Source: DASXMT01 sp035552655 (GTDB lineage Bacteria > Actinomycetota > Acidimicrobiia > Acidimicrobiales > RAAP-2). From it: a DNA stretch of 64,000 nucleotides. The position numbers and the translations under genes are program-made. Under the pieces are notes generated by a model. The model did no database searches and was not told the origin of the DNA. It was given only the letters and a program-made list of their open reading frames with translations. The DNA is taken from positions 1 to 64,000 of the forward strand of contig DASZLD010000038.1 of NCBI GenBank assembly GCA_035552655.1, read 5' to 3'. Of this stretch, positions 1 to 7,564 are shown in pieces (within the stretch, counting starts at the first letter, position 1; each line of letters starts with the position of its first letter).

Positions 1-1
1 C

Positions 2-3000
2 GACGAGGATGTCCAAGGCGTCGCCATCAGCTCCTACCAGGGCGGCCACATCGAGTACTTCAAGTACCTGGTCGATCGGCTGCGAGCCGAAGGGCGAGGT
101 GACATCGCTGTCTATGGCGGAGGCGGTGGGGTCATCGTGCCCTCCGAGATCGCCGAGCTCGAGGCCTACGGGGTCCGTCGGATCTTCTCCCCCACCGACG
201 GGCAGCGCCTGGGGCTCGAGCGGATGATCAACGTGCTGATCGAGGAGTGCGACCGGAACCTGGCCGCCGAACCGCCGGCCTCATTGGACCCCCTCTATAG
301 CGGGCACACCGCGAGCCTGGCCCGGCTCATCACCGGTCTCGAAGCGGGCTCCGTCGACGCCGACACCCTCGACGAGATCGGCATCGCAGCCGAGCGGCGC
401 CGGGCGCCGGTCCTGGGCGTCACCAGAACGGGCGGGTCGGGGAAGTCGTCGCTGACCGACGAGATCATTCGACGGTTCCGCCAGGACCAGGAGGACAAGC
501 TCCGGATCGCCGTGCTGGCGGTGGACCCGACCCGGCGCCGAGGGGGCGGGGCCCTGCTCGGGGACCGCATCCGGATGAATTCCATCGACTCCCCCCAGGT
601 GTACTTCCGGTCCTTGGCCACCCGGGGTTCCGCGTCCGAGATCCCACCGCCGTTGCCTCTGGTCGTCGCCGCCTGTCGGGCCGCCGGCTTCGATCTGGTC
701 ATCGTGGAGACTCCCGGGATCGGTCAGGGTGATGCGGCCATCGTGGACATCGCCGACCTCTCCCTCTATGTGATGACGCCGGAGTACGGCGCTGCCTCAC
801 AGCTCGAGAAGATCGACATGCTCGATCTCGCCGATGTCGTGGCCATCAACAAGTTCGACCGACGGGGGGCTGACGACGCCCTGCGTCAGGTCCGGCGGCA
901 GTGGGTCCGCGACCATGGTCCCGGGCCCGACGACGGCGAGCCCGTGTTCGGGACCATCGCCTCTCGCTTCAACGATGACGGCGTCACCGCCCTCTTCCAG
1001 CATCTCCGGGACCGCCTGGTCGGATCGGGATTGGTGGCAACCATCGGGGTGCTTCCGGCTGTCGCGATCCGGGCTTCGACCAAGGCGTCGGTCATCATCC
1101 CGGCTCCCAGACGGCGCTATCTGGCCGAGATCGCCGAGACCGTTCACCGCTATCACGCCACCACGGCCGAGCTGGCCACCGAGGCCCGCCAGGCCCAGCA
1201 GATCGACGCGGTGCTGGCCCTGGCCGACCAACAAGGGATGGCAGTCGGCAACCTGTCCACACTGGCCGAGCGGACCGAGGCGGCCCGCGACCCCGAGGGT
1301 CGCCGCCTCCTCCAGGAGTGGGAAGTCGTGCGCACCGCGTTGACGCCGGTCGAATCGGATGACGATGCCTCGCCCTCGACCCCGGCCCAGCCGGTGCTGT
1401 GGCGGACGTCGCTCTCGGGAAGCCGCATTCCCCGAGTGGCCCTCCCCCGGGTCACCGAGCACGGCGACCTGTTGCGCTGGCTCCGATCGGAGCACCTTCC
1501 CGGTCACTTCCCCTTCACCGCCGGGGTGTTCCCCTTCAAACGTGAGGGCGAAGATCCGGCCCGCATGTTCGCCGGTGAGGGCGATCCCTTCCGCACCAAC
1601 CGACGGTTCCACCTCCTGGCTTCGGGCCTTCCGGCCACCCGGCTGTCGACGGCGTTCGACTCGGTCACCCTGTACGGGTTCGACCCCGACGAGCGTCCCG
1701 ATATCTACGGCAAGATCGGCACCTCCGGGGTGTCCATTGCCACCCTGGACGACATGAAGGTGCTGTTCGCCGGGTTCGATCTGTGCGATCCCACCACGTC
1801 GGTTTCCATGACCATCAACGGCCCCGCCCCAACCATCTTGGCCATGTTCCTCTCCACCGCCATCGATCAGCGGCTCGATGCCTTCGAGTCCGAGCAGGGT
1901 CGCCGGCCCGACGACGAGGAGGAGGCGGCCATCAGTGCTGCGGTGCTGCAAACGGTGCGAGGCACCGTCCAGGCCGACATCCTGAAGGAGGACCAGGGTC
2001 AGAACACGTGCATCTTCTCGACCGAGTTCTCCCTCGGGGTCATGGCCGACATGCAGGAATGGTTCATCGAGCACCAGGTGCGGAACTTCTACTCGGTGTC
2101 CATCTCCGGCTATCACATAGCCGAAGCAGGCGCGAACCCGGTGACCCAGCTGGCCTTCACCTTGTCCAACGCGTTCACCTATGTCGAGGCCTATTTGGCT
2201 CGGGGCATGGACGTTGACGACTTCGCCCCGAACCTCTCCTTTTTCTTCTCCAACGGCATGGACCCCGAGTACACGGTGATCGGACGCGTGGCCCGGCGCC
2301 TCTGGGCCATCGCACTGCGCGACCGCTACGGGGCCAACGAGCGCTCCCAACGACTCAAGTACCACGTCCAGACGTCGGGGCGATCGCTCCACGCCCAAGA
2401 GATGGCGTTCAACGACATCCGCACCACCCTGCAGGCTCTGTGCGCCATCTACGACAACGCCAACAGCCTGCACACCAACGCCTATGACGAGGCGGTGACC
2501 ACGCCGACCGGGGAGTCGGTCCGGCGGGCGCTGGCCATCCAGCTCATCATCAACAAGGAATGGGGGCTGGCCGCCAACGAGAACCCGCTCCAGGGCAGCT
2601 TCATCGTGGAGGAGCTGACCGAGCTGGTCGAGGAGGCCGTGCTGGCCGAGATGGACCGGATCAGCGACCGCGGCGGCGTGCTCGGGGCCATGGAGACGGG
2701 TTATCAGCGAGGCCGGATCCAGGACGATTCCATGCTGTACGAGCACCGCAAGCACGACGGCAGCTTGCCGCTGGTCGGCGTCAACACGTTCATCGACCCC
2801 GATGCCAGACCACCAACCGGTCCGGTGGAACTGGCTCGCTCCACCGAAGAGGAGAAGCAGCTACAGATCACCCGCCTGCGCCAGTTCCAACACCAGCACG
2901 CCCAGGATCGGGACGCCGCCCTCGACACCCTCTGTCAGGTGGCGCTGGCCGGCGGCAACGTGTTCGGCGAGCTCATGTCCACCGTTCGTCACGCCACCCT

Positions 3001-3058
3001 GGGAGAGATCACCCACGCCCTGTTCGAGGTGGGCGGGTCGTACCGACGCAACGTCTGA
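2..3058 (+). CDS. icmF: Fused B12-dependent acyl-CoA mutase, IcmF type (5' end outside window)
   Basis: IcmF-type proteins join a cobalamin-binding domain, a MeaB-like GTPase chaperone and an acyl-CoA mutase domain in one chain, and isomerise isobutyryl-CoA and n-butyryl-CoA or related branched acyl-CoAs. The reading frame is open from base 2, so the start lies upstream. Visible residues 1-70 are the end of the B12 domain (SSYQGGH, then a run of glycines before VIVPSE). Residues about 140-370 are the GTPase, with P-loop TRTGGSGKSS and NKFD at 283-286. From about 465 to the end is the mutase barrel. 1018 residues are visible against about 1090 for the family, so roughly 70 are missing. The first P-loop glycine is replaced by Arg (codon 425-427). 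The exact substrate cannot be read from sequence. Confidence 0.93.
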   Translation, partial: DEDVQGVAISSYQGGHIEYFKYLVDRLRAEGRGDIAVYGGGGGVIVPSEIAELEAYGVRRIFSPTDGQRLGLERMINVLIEECDRNLAAEPPASLDPLYSGHTASLARLITGLEAGSVDADTLDEIGIAAERRRAPVLGVTRTGGSGKSSLTDEIIRRFRQDQEDKLRIAVLAVDPTRRRGGGALLGDRIRMNSIDSPQVYFRSLATRGSASEIPPPLPLVVAACRAAGFDLVIVETPGIGQGDAAIVDIADLSLYVMTPEYGAASQLEKIDMLDLADVVAINKFDRRGADDALRQVRRQWVRDHGPGPDDGEPVFGTIASRFNDDGVTALFQHLRDRLVGSGLVATIGVLPAVAIRASTKASVIIPAPRRRYLAEIAETVHRYHATTAELATEARQAQQIDAVLALADQQGMAVGNLSTLAERTEAARDPEGRRLLQEWEVVRTALTPVESDDDASPSTPAQPVLWRTSLSGSRIPRVALPRVTEHGDLLRWLRSEHLPGHFPFTAGVFPFKREGEDPARMFAGEGDPFRTNRRFHLLASGLPATRLSTAFDSVTLYGFDPDERPDIYGKIGTSGVSIATLDDMKVLFAGFDLCDPTTSVSMTINGPAPTILAMFLSTAIDQRLDAFESEQGRRPDDEEEAAISAAVLQTVRGTVQADILKEDQGQNTCIFSTEFSLGVMADMQEWFIEHQVRNFYSVSISGYHIAEAGANPVTQLAFTLSNAFTYVEAYLARGMDVDDFAPNLSFFFSNGMDPEYTVIGRVARRLWAIALRDRYGANERSQRLKYHVQTSGRSLHAQEMAFNDIRTTLQALCAIYDNANSLHTNAYDEAVTTPTGESVRRALAIQLIINKEWGLAANENPLQGSFIVEELTELVEEAVLAEMDRISDRGGVLGAMETGYQRGRIQDDSMLYEHRKHDGSLPLVGVNTFIDPDARPPTGPVELARSTEEEKQLQITRLRQFQHQHAQDRDAALDTLCQVALAGGNVFGELMSTVRHATLGEITHALFEVGGSYRRNV

Positions 3059-3108
3059 CTGCCGCCGGCCTCACGTAACTTCGGGTCAGCAGGTCCCGCA
3101 GTCGGCCA

Positions 3109-3624
3109 TCATCCCTCAGGGATGAAGTCCCCGATGTGCACCCGGATCTTGCGGATGATGCGGATGAGGTCCCGTAGGTCACGGTCGTCGAGCATGCCAA
3201 GCCCCAGCGCTATCTCGTTGACGGCCCGGGTGGCCCGGGCGGCCAGCGCACGGCCTTCGGCGGTCACTTCGGCCAGGGTGGTCCGACCATCGGTGGGATG
3301 GGCCACCCGTCGCACCAGCCCCTGGGCCTCGAGCCGGTCGATGATGTTGGTGACACTCGTCGGGTGGATCATCAACCGGTCGCCCATCTTGCCCAGCGGC
3401 AGGGATCCCTGGCGGCTGAAGGACAAAAGGACCAATCCCTCGTACCGAGCGAAGGTCAGCTCGAACGGACGCAGCACGCCGTCGACCGCAGCCAGAACCA
3501 CCTGTTGCGCCCGCATGATCGACGTGGCTGCGGCCATGGCGTCGCTGGCTTCCGCGTCCCACCGCTTGGCCCACTGGGACCGGGCCTCGTCGATGGGATC
3601 GAACTGGAGGGGATGAGCGCTCAC
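3109..3624 (-). CDS. MarR-family transcriptional regulator
   Basis: This 171-residue protein has the MarR layout: a helical N-terminus, a winged helix around residues 60-125 (MGDRLMIHPTSVTNIIDRLE, then a VRR wing with HPTDGR) and a C-terminal dimer helix. MarR proteins usually repress nearby genes and release DNA when they bind a small acidic or aromatic ligand. The start is GTG. A TACCCT element lies 7 nt upstream (3632-3637) and no Shine-Dalgarno is seen, so the message is probably leaderless. It follows a HAD hydrolase and a crotonase on the same strand and converges with the mutase gene. Its ligand is unknown. Confidence 0.9.
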   Translation of the reverse strand: MSAHPLQFDPIDEARSQWAKRWDAEASDAMAAATSIMRAQQVVLAAVDGVLRPFELTFARYEGLVLLSFSRQGSLPLGKMGDRLMIHPTSVTNIIDRLEAQGLVRRVAHPTDGRTTLAEVTAEGRALAARATRAVNEIALGLGMLDDRDLRDLIRIIRKIRVHIGDFIPEG

Positions 3625-3666
3625 CGACTGAAGGGTAGCGGGGGGCCCACCCGTCGAGCCTGGTCC

Positions 3667-4299
3667 TCAGGCCAGTGGAATCCCCAGGACCGACGAGAGC
3701 TCCTCTATGGCCACGTCCGGCGCGACGACCTTGATCGTGTGCATGCCCATGGCCCGGGCCGGTTTCAGATTGATGCCCAGGTCATCCAAATAGACGACCT
3801 CGTCGGGGGCCACCGACAACGCCTCACAGGCCATCTCGTAGAAGCGAGGGTCGGGCTTGCGCACTCCGACCTTGGACGACTCGATCACCAGATCGAACAG
3901 GGCGTAGATCTCGGCGATGTCCGGGCGATCGGTGGCCAGGTCGACCGTGCGTTCCAACAGGAAATTGTTGGTCAGGCAGGCCGTCTTGAACCGTTCCGCA
4001 CAGCGGCGCACCGCCTCGACCATGGCCGGTCGAACCTCACCCACCAGGCCAGCCATCACCTCGGCCGCGTCCACACGGTGCCCGAGAGCCAACGCCTCGG
4101 CTTCGAAGAGCAGGCAGAACTCGGACATGCCCACATCGCCCCGTTCGAGCTGGGCCCAGGCGTTCTCGTGGGGATTGGTCGAGTTGATGGTCCGGATGGT
4201 GCCCACGGGAAGCCCCGCGCCTTCCTCATAGCGTTGGAAGGCATCGAAGGGACTATCGGTGATGACACCGCCGAAGTCGAACATGACCGATCGGATCAC
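3667..4299 (-). CDS. HAD-superfamily hydrolase (epoxide-hydrolase N-domain-like)
   Basis: A 210-residue phosphatase-like HAD protein. Motif I is DFGGV with nucleophile Asp8; the usual second Asp at +2 is Gly10, as in the subgroup related to the N-terminal domain of soluble epoxide hydrolases and ACAD10. Motif II is Thr110 followed by NN, motif III is Lys148 in RKPD, and motif IV is Asp172-Asp173. The GTG start has AAAGGA 7 nt upstream. It lies between a crotonase gene and marR on the same strand. With the acid/base Asp missing, normal phosphatase turnover is doubtful, and the substrate is unknown. Confidence 0.85.
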   Translation of the reverse strand: MIRSVMFDFGGVITDSPFDAFQRYEEGAGLPVGTIRTINSTNPHENAWAQLERGDVGMSEFCLLFEAEALALGHRVDAAEVMAGLVGEVRPAMVEAVRRCAERFKTACLTNNFLLERTVDLATDRPDIAEIYALFDLVIESSKVGVRKPDPRFYEMACEALSVAPDEVVYLDDLGINLKPARAMGMHTIKVVAPDVAIEELSSVLGIPLA

Positions 4300-4355
4300 C
4301 GCCGCCGTCCTTTCGAGCTGTCACCGACATGACTGGGGGTCAGGATGGTCATGGG

Positions 4356-5165
4356 TCAGCCGGCCTGCTGGCGGGCCCGCTCGATGAGCGCCACCCGACG
4401 TTGCTCGATGAGCGCCGGATCGATCCCCGCTCCGAGGAACGCCTCGGCCGTGCGGATCTCCTGGGCCAGCGCGGCCGGACCGCCGCCGGAGAACCCGGCG
4501 TACTCGGACACCATCACTCGGGTAGCCGAGGGCTCGGCCGAGGCGATGTCCGCGGCCAGGGCTCGAGCCACGGCCAACAGCTCCTCGGCGGGGACGACCC
4601 GGTTGACCAGTCCCACCCGGCATGCCTCGTCTGCACTCATGAAGTTCCCGGTCAGGCTCATCTCCCGGGCCACCCGGACGCCCACCGCCTGGGGCAAGAG
4701 GACGGACATACCCCAGAAGGGGACGAGCCCCACCCGGGTATGGGTGTCGGCGAACCGGGCCTGATCCGAGGCGATGAGGAAGTCACAGGCCAGGGCCAAC
4801 TCCAGCCCTCCGGTGACCGCGGCACCGTTGATCGCCCCGATCAAAGGCTTGGTCAGTTGCGGCCAGGGCCGCCCGTCGGCGGGGCGGATGTTCGCCCCCG
4901 AAGCAGCCATCTCCTTCAGGTCCAAACCGGCACAGAAGGCCCGCCCGGCACCGGTCAGGACCAGGACGTCGACATCGGCCTGGGCATCGAGTTGGCTCAT
5001 GTGCTCGGCCAGCTGGGTGAGCATGAGAGCGCTCAAGGCATTTCGGGCCTCGGGACGGTTGAGGGTGATGACGGCGATGCGATCGTTCACATCCACCAGG
5101 ACCAGGTCAGGCACTCGATTCCTCGCTTTGTCCGGTGTGTCGCCCTCGTGGACGGCAATCGGCAT
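4356..5165 (-). CDS. Enoyl-CoA hydratase/isomerase (crotonase) family protein
   Basis: A 269-residue crotonase-fold protein. The CoA and oxyanion-hole region is seen in ITLNRPEARNALS, AFCAGLDLKEM and GAAVTGGLELALACD. Glu122 sits where the first catalytic Glu of enoyl-CoA hydratase lies. The place of the second catalytic Glu (FGQPE in the rat enzyme) reads FADTH, giving His142, so the chemistry may be isomerase-like or otherwise altered. The ATG at 5165 was chosen because family homology begins shortly after it; a longer in-frame extension upstream has no homology-like content. It is divergent from an acyl-CoA ligase 145 bp away, which suggests a shared fatty or aromatic acid route. Confidence 0.88.
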   Translation of the reverse strand: MPIAVHEGDTPDKARNRVPDLVLVDVNDRIAVITLNRPEARNALSALMLTQLAEHMSQLDAQADVDVLVLTGAGRAFCAGLDLKEMAASGANIRPADGRPWPQLTKPLIGAINGAAVTGGLELALACDFLIASDQARFADTHTRVGLVPFWGMSVLLPQAVGVRVAREMSLTGNFMSADEACRVGLVNRVVPAEELLAVARALAADIASAEPSATRVMVSEYAGFSGGGPAALAQEIRTAEAFLGAGIDPALIEQRRVALIERARQQAG

Positions 5166-5310
5166 CGTAACGTCCTGGTCGACAGCAGCACCCCTCGTGA
5201 CCGCCGAGCCGGCACTCCCCTCCCACCGCCGGCCCTCTGGGATCGCATCTGGCCACGGGGGTTCGTTAGGGTGCCAGGGCGCGATCGATTGAACAGAGGA
5301 ATTCAAGACC

Positions 5311-6816
5311 GTGAATCTCATGATGCTGCTTGATATGGCCATGTCCGGCCACCCCTCCCGTGTCGCCATTGGCAGCGGCGACGATGGGCTCAGCTACGAG
5401 GAGCTCTACCGAAGGGCCGGCATCGCCGCGGCACGGATCCGTCGGGACGGCGTGGCCCACGTGGCTTACGTCGGCACCAACTCGCCCGCCTTCGCCGTCG
5501 CCGTGTTCGCCAGCTCGTGGGCCGGGGTACCGGTCCTGCCTATCAACTACCGGCTGGGCCATGAGCAAGTGACCGGTCTGCTCGACAAGCACGAGGACGT
5601 GCTGGTCATTGCCGACGATCAGGCCAAGGCCAGCTTGTCGGGCGTGAACCATCCCGTGATCGACCGGGACGACTGGATGACGTCGACGGCCATCGGCCCG
5701 GCCTGCGACGAGTGGCCGAACGACCCGGAGGGCATCGCCGTCCTTCTCTATACCAGCGGCACGACCTCGGCCCCCAAGGCGGCCATCCTCCGGCACCGTC
5801 ACCTCCTCTCGTACGTCTTCTCCTCAGTCGACTTCGGCGGGGCCGACGAATCCGATGCCGTGGCCGTGACCGTCCCCCCCTACCACGTGGCCGGTGTGGC
5901 CAATCTGGTCAGCAACCTCTACGCCGGCAGGCGGCTGGTCTATCTCGACGCCTTCAGCCCCGAGGTGTGGCTCGAGACCGTCCGCCAGGAGCAGGTGACC
6001 CACGCCATGGTGGTGCCCACGATGCTGGCCCGGATCGTCGAGTCCCTGGCCGGCCAAGACGACGCCGGCGTGGCCTCGCTGCGGACGCTCTCCTACGGGG
6101 GATCCCGGATCGCCCCTTCGATCGTGGCCCGAGCGCTCGAGCTGTTTCCGACCACCGACTTCGTCAACGCCTACGGACTCACCGAGACCAGCTCGACCAT
6201 CGCCCTCCTCGGGCCCGAAGACCATCGATCAGCCATCGAGAGCGATGCGGCCGAGATCCGAGCCCGCCTGGGCTCAGCCGGGCGGCTCATCCCCGGCATC
6301 GAAGCCGAGGTGCGAGGCCCTGACGGCTCGAGCCTCCCGATCGGCGAGCCCGGTGACCTGTGGCTCCGAGGCGAACAGGTGTCGGGCGAGTACCTCTCGA
6401 CAGAGTCACCGCTCGACGCCGAGGGATGGTTCCCGACGCGCGACCGGGCGTACTTCGATGACGAGGGCTACCTGTTCATCGAGGGACGATCGGACGACAC
6501 CATCATCCGCGGCGGCGAGAACATCGCCCCGGCCGAGATCGAAGAGGTCCTGGTCCAACATCCGGCGGTGGCCGATGTGGCCGTCGTAGGTGTGGCCGAC
6601 GATGAATGGGGCCAGCGGATCGCCGCCGTCGTGGTTCCGGTCCCCGGTGAGCTGATCGACGGAGACGAGCTTCGGGCCTTCGTACGCAAGCAACTGCGCA
6701 CGTCAAAGACGCCCGACCAGATTGTGGTGTGGGAGGAGCTTCCCTACACGGACACCGGCAAGCTGCTCCGGCGAACAGTGGCTGCCGGGCTGGCCGCCTC
6801 GGCCGGCGAAGCGTGA
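5311..6816 (+). CDS. AMP-forming acyl-CoA synthetase
   Basis: A 501-residue member of the ANL adenylating superfamily. It activates a carboxylic acid through an acyl-AMP to the CoA thioester. The ATP motif YTSGTTSAPK is at 147-156, followed by AYGLTETSST, the hinge region with DEGYLFIEGRSDD and GGENI, and the C-terminal catalytic Lys484 in TDTGKLLRR. The GTG start has a purine-rich CAGAGG about 12 nt upstream. It is divergent from the crotonase gene and convergent with a TetR gene whose fold type often controls acyl-CoA genes. Chain length or substrate cannot be assigned. Confidence 0.9.
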   Translation: MNLMMLLDMAMSGHPSRVAIGSGDDGLSYEELYRRAGIAAARIRRDGVAHVAYVGTNSPAFAVAVFASSWAGVPVLPINYRLGHEQVTGLLDKHEDVLVIADDQAKASLSGVNHPVIDRDDWMTSTAIGPACDEWPNDPEGIAVLLYTSGTTSAPKAAILRHRHLLSYVFSSVDFGGADESDAVAVTVPPYHVAGVANLVSNLYAGRRLVYLDAFSPEVWLETVRQEQVTHAMVVPTMLARIVESLAGQDDAGVASLRTLSYGGSRIAPSIVARALELFPTTDFVNAYGLTETSSTIALLGPEDHRSAIESDAAEIRARLGSAGRLIPGIEAEVRGPDGSSLPIGEPGDLWLRGEQVSGEYLSTESPLDAEGWFPTRDRAYFDDEGYLFIEGRSDDTIIRGGENIAPAEIEEVLVQHPAVADVAVVGVADDEWGQRIAAVVVPVPGELIDGDELRAFVRKQLRTSKTPDQIVVWEELPYTDTGKLLRRTVAAGLAASAGEA

Positions 6817-6852
6817 TCACCTCGGGCGACTGAGGCAAGGCGTGAGGGCTCG

Positions 6853-7449
6853 CTAAGGCCGGACGAGCGGGGCGCACAAGGCGACGAGGGCGATGGTGAT
6901 GAGCTCGTCGCGTACGTGGCCCACGGCCGAGAGATAACCGATCCGTACCACCGGGCGATAGAGGATGGCGATGGCTGCACCGGCCCGGAGCTCGTCTGAC
7001 TCGCAGGGGGCCGAGGCCATGGTGAGGCGGACCAATCGTTCGGCCTGGTCGGCCACCCGAGATGCCACCGATGGGTGCCGAGCAACTCCCGCATCGAGAA
7101 TCACCAGCTGGGCCACGTCTTGCAGCTCGATCATCAGGTCGAAGAATCGCTCGAGCACGGTCGTGGCCGACAGGGGCGTGCCCGAATCGATCGCTTGCTC
7201 GCCGGCGCTGATCAGCTCGTCGAGGCCATCCAAATAGGGCGCGATCAGGTCGGCGAGGAGGTCGTCTTTCGCCGGGAAGTAGTAGTAGAGCCCGGCCATG
7301 GTGATACCCACGGACTTGGCGATGTCCCGAAGGGATCCTCCTGAGTAGCTCCGCTCCAGGAAGTGCGCAAGCGCAGCGCGGCGGATCTGGTCGCGCTTGC
7401 TGAGCTGGTCGCCTGTGGTCGGATTTGGGGTTTGGGCCATCGTCGCCAT
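6853..7449 (-). CDS. TetR/AcrR-family transcriptional regulator
   Basis: A 198-residue TetR protein. The helix-turn-helix lies at about residues 18-64 (RDIAKSVGITMAGLYYYFPAKD). The C-terminal domain is helical and ligand-binding. It converges with the acyl-CoA synthetase gene and is divergent from a chitinase gene. A perfect 17-bp inverted repeat lies in the divergent intergenic region and starts 5 bp before this gene's start codon, as expected for autoregulation. The ligand may be an acyl-CoA, judging only by the neighbour. A second ATG three codons in is an alternative start. Confidence 0.9.
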   Translation of the reverse strand: MATMAQTPNPTTGDQLSKRDQIRRAALAHFLERSYSGGSLRDIAKSVGITMAGLYYYFPAKDDLLADLIAPYLDGLDELISAGEQAIDSGTPLSATTVLERFFDLMIELQDVAQLVILDAGVARHPSVASRVADQAERLVRLTMASAPCESDELRAGAAIAILYRPVVRIGYLSAVGHVRDELITIALVALCAPLVRP

Positions 7450-7453
7450 GGTA

Positions 7454-7523
7454 CCTACCTGTCGACCGCTTGCAATTCGACCGGCTTTCCGTCATGCTGG
7501 TTACTGAGCGGTCGACAGGTAGG
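7454..7523. promoter_or_regulatory. Perfect 17-bp inverted repeat, probable TetR operator pair
   Basis: CCTACCTGTCGACCGCT at 7454-7470 is exactly the reverse complement of the 17 bases at 7507-7523, with 36 bp between. The pair fills the region between the divergent TetR and chitinase genes. The spacer could hold a plus-strand promoter: TTGCAA at 7470-7475, then 17 bp, then CATGCT at 7493-7498. Arm centres are 53 bp apart, about five helical turns, so two dimers could sit on one face. That the TetR protein binds here is an inference. Confidence 0.6.
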
Positions 7524-7564
7524 GATCAGCTGCTCACCATGCGGGCCAGATCACGGGAGGAACT

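Noticed and set aside
797..2755. Long minus-strand open frame (652 codons) opposite the mutase
   Set aside because: It mirrors the codons of the strongly conserved mutase gene; composition is His/Gly/Arg-rich with no domain, as expected for antisense frames in GC-rich DNA.
3110..3124. CATCCCT-C-AGGGATG dyad over the marR stop codon
   Set aside because: The one-base centre leaves only a short stem and no T-run; not a convincing terminator.
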